Below are positions 63,384 to 64,000 of a stretch of 64,000 nucleotides of DNA, one piece after another; the first letter of the stretch is position 1; each line of letters begins with the position of its first letter. Position numbers and translations under genes: made by a program. The notes beneath the pieces were generated by a model that was not told the origin of the DNA, ran no database searches, and was given only the letters and a program-made list of their open reading frames with translations. The DNA comes from Candidatus Mediterraneibacter quadrami (GTDB lineage: Bacteria > Bacillota > Clostridia > Lachnospirales > Lachnospiraceae): assembly GCA_019120575.1 (NCBI GenBank), contig DWUU01000048.1, positions 62,001-126,000 on the forward strand, in the 5' to 3' direction.

Positions 63384-64000
63384 ATGAACGAAGTATACAG
63401 AATAAAAACATCTCCGCTGGCACTTGAAGCAAATATGGTTACCGGAGAAAAGTACAGGATCACAATGCTTACCGAAGCGCTTGTGCGTCTGGAGTACAGT
63501 GAGGACGGGGAGTTTGAAGACAGGGCGACTCAGATGGTGTTCTGCCGGGATTTCCCGAAGACAGAGTACCGCGTGGTCCATACGGATGGCGGAATAGAAA
63601 TACATACGTCCCGCCTGCATCTTATTTATAATGAAGAAGATTTTACTCCCAATGGGTTGAGTATACAGGTAAAGGGCAACCTTACGGCATATCACAGTAT
63701 CTGGCGGTTTGGAGATGAACCGACCGATCTTGGCGGAACGGCAAGGACGCTTGATGAAGCGGACGGTGCGATCCCGCTGGACCACGGCGTTGTGTCGACA
63801 AACGGATTTTCCGTGCTGGATGACAGCCGTTCACAGGTTATTCTTGATAACGGGTGGGTTGCGCCCAGAAAACACGGGATCAAAGATATGTACTTCTGGG
63901 GATACGGACATGATTATAAACAGGCGATAGCGGACTTTCTCCGGCTGACAGGAGGAACCCCCATGCTGCCCAGATATGCGCTCGGCAACTGGTGGAGCCG
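63384..64000 (+). CDS. Glycoside hydrolase family 31 (alpha-glucosidase/xylosidase type), N-terminal part, cut by window end
   Basis: The first 205 codons of a GH31 enzyme. The N-terminal beta domain is seen, with ALVRLEYSEDGEFEDRATQM, then GGTARTLDEADG and FSVLDDS, and the beginning of the catalytic barrel at MYFWGYGHDYKQAIADF and LPRYALGNWWSR. The catalytic Asp residues lie beyond the window. AGGAGG is upstream of ATG 63384. In this operon it should cleave an alpha-linked sugar taken up by the transporter; no signal peptide is present, so it acts inside the cell. Confidence 0.9.
   Translation, partial: MNEVYRIKTSPLALEANMVTGEKYRITMLTEALVRLEYSEDGEFEDRATQMVFCRDFPKTEYRVVHTDGGIEIHTSRLHLIYNEEDFTPNGLSIQVKGNLTAYHSIWRFGDEPTDLGGTARTLDEADGAIPLDHGVVSTNGFSVLDDSRSQVILDNGWVAPRKHGIKDMYFWGYGHDYKQAIADFLRLTGGTPMLPRYALGNWWS

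Overview
The window looks like chromosome of a gut-type clostridial Firmicute, most likely Lachnospiraceae, with G+C in the mid-50s per cent by eye. The evidence is gene content and layout: a large SRP RNA with Alu domain, a T-box leader before metG, DUF4080 radical SAM and DUF1934 proteins, strong AGGAGG ribosome sites and TTGACA/TATAAT promoters. I see no insertion sequence, prophage, CRISPR array, rRNA or tRNA gene. The species cannot be fixed from the sequence alone.

Layout. 1-1941: coenzyme A block (end of coaBC, an ECF substrate-binding component, coaX). 2016-3882: Pit phosphate transporter with its DUF47 partner. 4020-7084: tight operon of a degenerate GGDEF/EAL protein, an Sfp-type phosphopantetheinyl transferase and a VanY-type carboxypeptidase. 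7122-15291: housekeeping and hypothetical genes (HTH protein, dgt, tadA, SRP RNA, radical SAM protein, AIR-synthase-like protein, trmL). 15515-24319: complete nine-gene V-type ATPase operon whose K subunit carries the sodium-site residues. 24340-26705: T-box-controlled metG. 26785-28797: CobD/HisC-like aminotransferase and DegV protein. 29082-34823 (minus): hypABFCDE hydrogenase maturation set. 35000-40233 (plus, divergent): six-gene Ech-type [NiFe] hydrogenase. 40357-52406: endonuclease Q, cvfB, dnaE, pfkA, murI, DUF1934 protein, cls, and a trigger-factor-like lipoprotein; 52448-53317: aldose epimerase. 53381-58748: TetR-controlled NRPS-like cluster. 58788-64000: LacI regulator and a sugar ABC transporter leading into a GH31 glycosidase cut by the window end.

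How the parts fit. The Ech hydrogenase should oxidise reduced ferredoxin, release H2 and store energy as an ion gradient. The maturation genes build its Ni-Fe site, and the sodium-type V-ATPase could make or use such a gradient; this coupling is inference. The strongest candidate for an under-described system is 53381-58748: SCP2 protein, alpha/beta hydrolase, free-standing condensation domain, free-standing carrier protein and AMP-dependent ligase, with two near-identical TetR operators over the promoter. This is a minimal assembly line that could activate a fatty or other carboxylic acid, load it on the carrier and condense it with an amine. The transferase at 5643 could prime the carrier.

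Three unrelated large palindromic elements (26708-26786, 28929-29083, 48925-49106) each start or end at or close to a stop codon, and a 50-bp tandem repeat plus hairpin interrupts the V-ATPase operon between B and D.
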